From the NCBI RefSeq assembly GCF_044068515.1, contig NZ_JBIPKI010000074.1, forward strand, positions 1-5,492: 5,492 nt of DNA. Direction: 5' to 3'. This document shows positions 4,033-5,492 of the stretch, piece after piece. Source of the stretch: Desulfurivibrio sp044068515 (GTDB lineage: Bacteria; Desulfobacterota; Desulfobulbia; Desulfobulbales; Desulfurivibrionaceae). The notes beneath the pieces were generated by a model. The model had not been told where the DNA came from and did not search any database. It was given only the letters and a program-made list of their open reading frames with translations. Positions within the stretch are counted from its first letter, which is position 1; each line of letters begins with the position of its first letter. Both the position numbers and the translations under genes were made by a program.

Positions 4033-5492
4033 ATGAGCAGCAAAGAGTTTGACTCCATCGGCGCAATCCCCATTGCGGATCAGCCGACCGCTCCCGAGGA
4101 ACCCGCCACCGCAGAACCTGCCCCGGAGCCCCCCGCGGCGGCGCCGGCAATGCCTCGGGGGTCCGCCGCCGACCAGCAGCCGCCCCACCAACCGGACGAT
4201 GATCTCCCCCCGCGCCGCCGCCCGCCCCGGCCCTTGTCCTACCGCCTGTTCTGGCCCGTCGTGGCCGCCGGGATCCTGCTGTTTTTTTACCTGCTTGGCT
4301 CCCAACTGGTCTTCCCCCTTACCGGACCGCGTCTGCTGGCCCAGTACCTGGAGAAAAAGCTGGACCGGCCGGTGACCATCGCCCGGGCCGAATGGCGTCC
4401 CCTGGCGGGCAAGCTGGTGCTGCAAAACGGCATCATCGGCCCCCGCCGGAGTGATTCCTATGACCGGGTGGACCCGATCCTCTCCTTCCGCACCCTGGTG
4501 GCCGACGGCGGTTTTTTTCACCTGCTGCGCCGCGGCTCCCTGGTCCGCAGCCTGACCATCGAGCAGGGCTATGCCCACCTGGTCCGCACCGCAGAGCAAA
4601 ACTACAACTTCCCTCCGCCGGACCGGCCCCTGCTCTCCTCCCGGCTGTTGCCCGGCCGGGTGGAAATCCGCCACAGCCGGCTGGAATTCAGCGACCAGGG
4701 CCATGACCCCCTTTTCAAGGTCGGGCTCACCGCCATCAGCGGAGTACTCCACCGGCAGCCGGGAAGCGGCGGTGGCGAAATCAAGGTCGATCTGAGCGCC
4801 CGGGGTCCCGGGGAAAGCGCCATCCTCTTCCGGGGTTCCCTCCGACCCCTGGCCGACCGCAACGATGCCGGCCTGGAGCTGGAACTGGGCCGGTTGCCGC
4901 TGCCGGCTCTGGCCCCCTATCTCAATGGCCGGCTGGGCGCCGCCATCCGCCGGGGCTACCTGGACGGGCAAGCCCGGTTGACCAGAGACGGCCACACGGT
5001 CAAGATCGACCAGCAGTTAACCCTGACCGCCCTGGACCTGGCCCCGGCGGAAGAGGGCGCTGAAGGCCTGCTGCTTTTGCAGGCTTTGCTGGCCGACCGG
5101 GAAGAACGCCTGAGGCTGGAGCTGCCGCTCACCATCAACCTGAATCGGCGGGACCACCCTTATTTAGCCGCCATCGCGGCTTTCATCGCTGAACTGCGGG
5201 AAGAGGCCGCCGGCGCTCCCTGGGCCTTGCTTGACCGGGAAATGCCCGACCTGGCTATTGCCGGCCAGATCTCTTTTGCGGCCGGCAGCGCCGAACTGAG
5301 CCGGGATGGAGGCCGGAGCCTGGATCAACTGGCCGCGGCCCTCGGTCGCCGGCCCCTGCTGACCCTGCGCTTGCAGGGGATCAGCGATCCAGCCTGTGAT
5401 CATGACGCCCTGCTGGCCGCCCGGGAAAAGCAAATTCGCGAAGAGCGGCGCCGGGCCGTAACCGCCCTCGCCCGGGAACTGGCCGCCGGCCG
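4033..5492 (+). CDS. DUF748/AsmA-like inner-membrane-anchored protein, C-terminus cut by window edge
   Basis: 486 codons are visible without a stop. Residues 1-70 are a Pro/Ala/acid-rich tail ending in a basic patch (RRRPPRP, 61-67), then one membrane segment at about 74-92, so the tail should be cytoplasmic and the rest periplasmic. The part after the anchor, with GPRLLAQYLEKKLDRPVTIARAEWRPLAGKL split around residue 110, is the usual start of AsmA/DUF748 proteins. Near the end, FAAGSAELSRDGGRSLDQL (415-433) and LTLRLQGISDPACDHDALLAAR (443-464) match the C-terminal DUF748 signature, where an OmpA-like fold is often seen. AsmA-like proteins are linked to outer-membrane assembly and phospholipid transport; that is family knowledge. 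ATG 4033 is the first start after an in-frame TGA at 4018-4020; its Shine-Dalgarno is weak. ATG 4150 (residue 40) is an alternative. Divergent from plsC. Confidence 0.8.
   Translation, partial: MSSKEFDSIGAIPIADQPTAPEEPATAEPAPEPPAAAPAMPRGSAADQQPPHQPDDDLPPRRRPPRPLSYRLFWPVVAAGILLFFYLLGSQLVFPLTGPRLLAQYLEKKLDRPVTIARAEWRPLAGKLVLQNGIIGPRRSDSYDRVDPILSFRTLVADGGFFHLLRRGSLVRSLTIEQGYAHLVRTAEQNYNFPPPDRPLLSSRLLPGRVEIRHSRLEFSDQGHDPLFKVGLTAISGVLHRQPGSGGGEIKVDLSARGPGESAILFRGSLRPLADRNDAGLELELGRLPLPALAPYLNGRLGAAIRRGYLDGQARLTRDGHTVKIDQQLTLTALDLAPAEEGAEGLLLLQALLADREERLRLELPLTINLNRRDHPYLAAIAAFIAELREEAAGAPWALLDREMPDLAIAGQISFAAGSAELSRDGGRSLDQLAAALGRRPLLTLRLQGISDPACDHDALLAAREKQIREERRRAVTALARELAAG

Noticed and set aside
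4017..4052. An 11-codon ORF (ATG 4017 to TGA) overlapping the DUF748 start, as a possible leader peptide
   Set aside because: Too short, no ribosome site, and no run of regulatory codons; likely chance.
3858..4150. Two overlapping minus-strand frames of about 70 codons upstream of plsC
   Set aside because: No family motif, no ribosome site, and they cross the strong -10 element and the start of the DUF748 gene.
4024..4995. A 323-codon open frame on the minus strand opposite the DUF748 gene
   Set aside because: Low-complexity Gln/Gly/Ala-rich translation without family motifs, antisense to a gene with clear domain signatures. Such frames are expected in GC-rich coding DNA.

Overview
This GC-rich window shows ordinary bacterial chromosome: densely packed housekeeping and cell-envelope genes, third codon positions dominated by G and C, and no tRNA, rRNA, CRISPR array, insertion sequence or phage gene that I can see. 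The protein styles (CoaX-type pantothenate kinase, CutA next to a small Cys-rich protein, a GATE-domain membrane protein, a DUF748/AsmA-like protein) fit a Gram-negative, probably a Desulfobacterota (former Deltaproteobacteria) member. That placement is an inference from family resemblance, not a search result. DUF748 and other AsmA-like proteins imply an outer membrane.

Layout. (1) Positions 1-1054, minus strand: a leftward gene set, cutA, then a 70-residue Cys-rich zinc-ribbon-like protein whose GTG start overlaps the cutA stop by four bases, then after 94 bases the first 140 codons of a membrane protein with a nucleoside-recognition (GATE) domain that runs off the left edge. (2) Positions 1055-1356: a divergent intergenic region of about 300 bases with one promoter candidate for each direction and a hairpin in the rightward leader. 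(3) Positions 1357-3040, plus strand: coaX (type III pantothenate kinase), with an S66 LD-carboxypeptidase gene (ldcA) starting 17 bases inside its 3' end. (4) Positions 3065-3796, minus strand: plsC, a 1-acylglycerol-3-phosphate acyltransferase, convergent with ldcA with only 24 bases between the stops. (5) Positions 3797-4032: a second divergent intergenic region with a textbook extended -10 element pointing at plsC, plus small repeats. (6) Position 4033 to the right edge, plus strand: the start of a DUF748/AsmA-like inner-membrane-anchored periplasmic protein, cut by the window end.

How the genes relate: CoaX makes 4'-phosphopantothenate for coenzyme A, LdcA trims recycled murein tetrapeptides, PlsC makes phosphatidic acid, and AsmA-like proteins are linked to outer-membrane assembly and phospholipid movement between membranes. 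Envelope maintenance is a loose common theme, but only the coaX-ldcA and cutA-zinc-ribbon pairs have spacing that supports co-translation. I found no convincing undescribed system. The most interesting items are the cutA-coupled Cys-rich mini-protein with a nine-A tract just after its start, and the plsC/DUF748 divergent promoter region.
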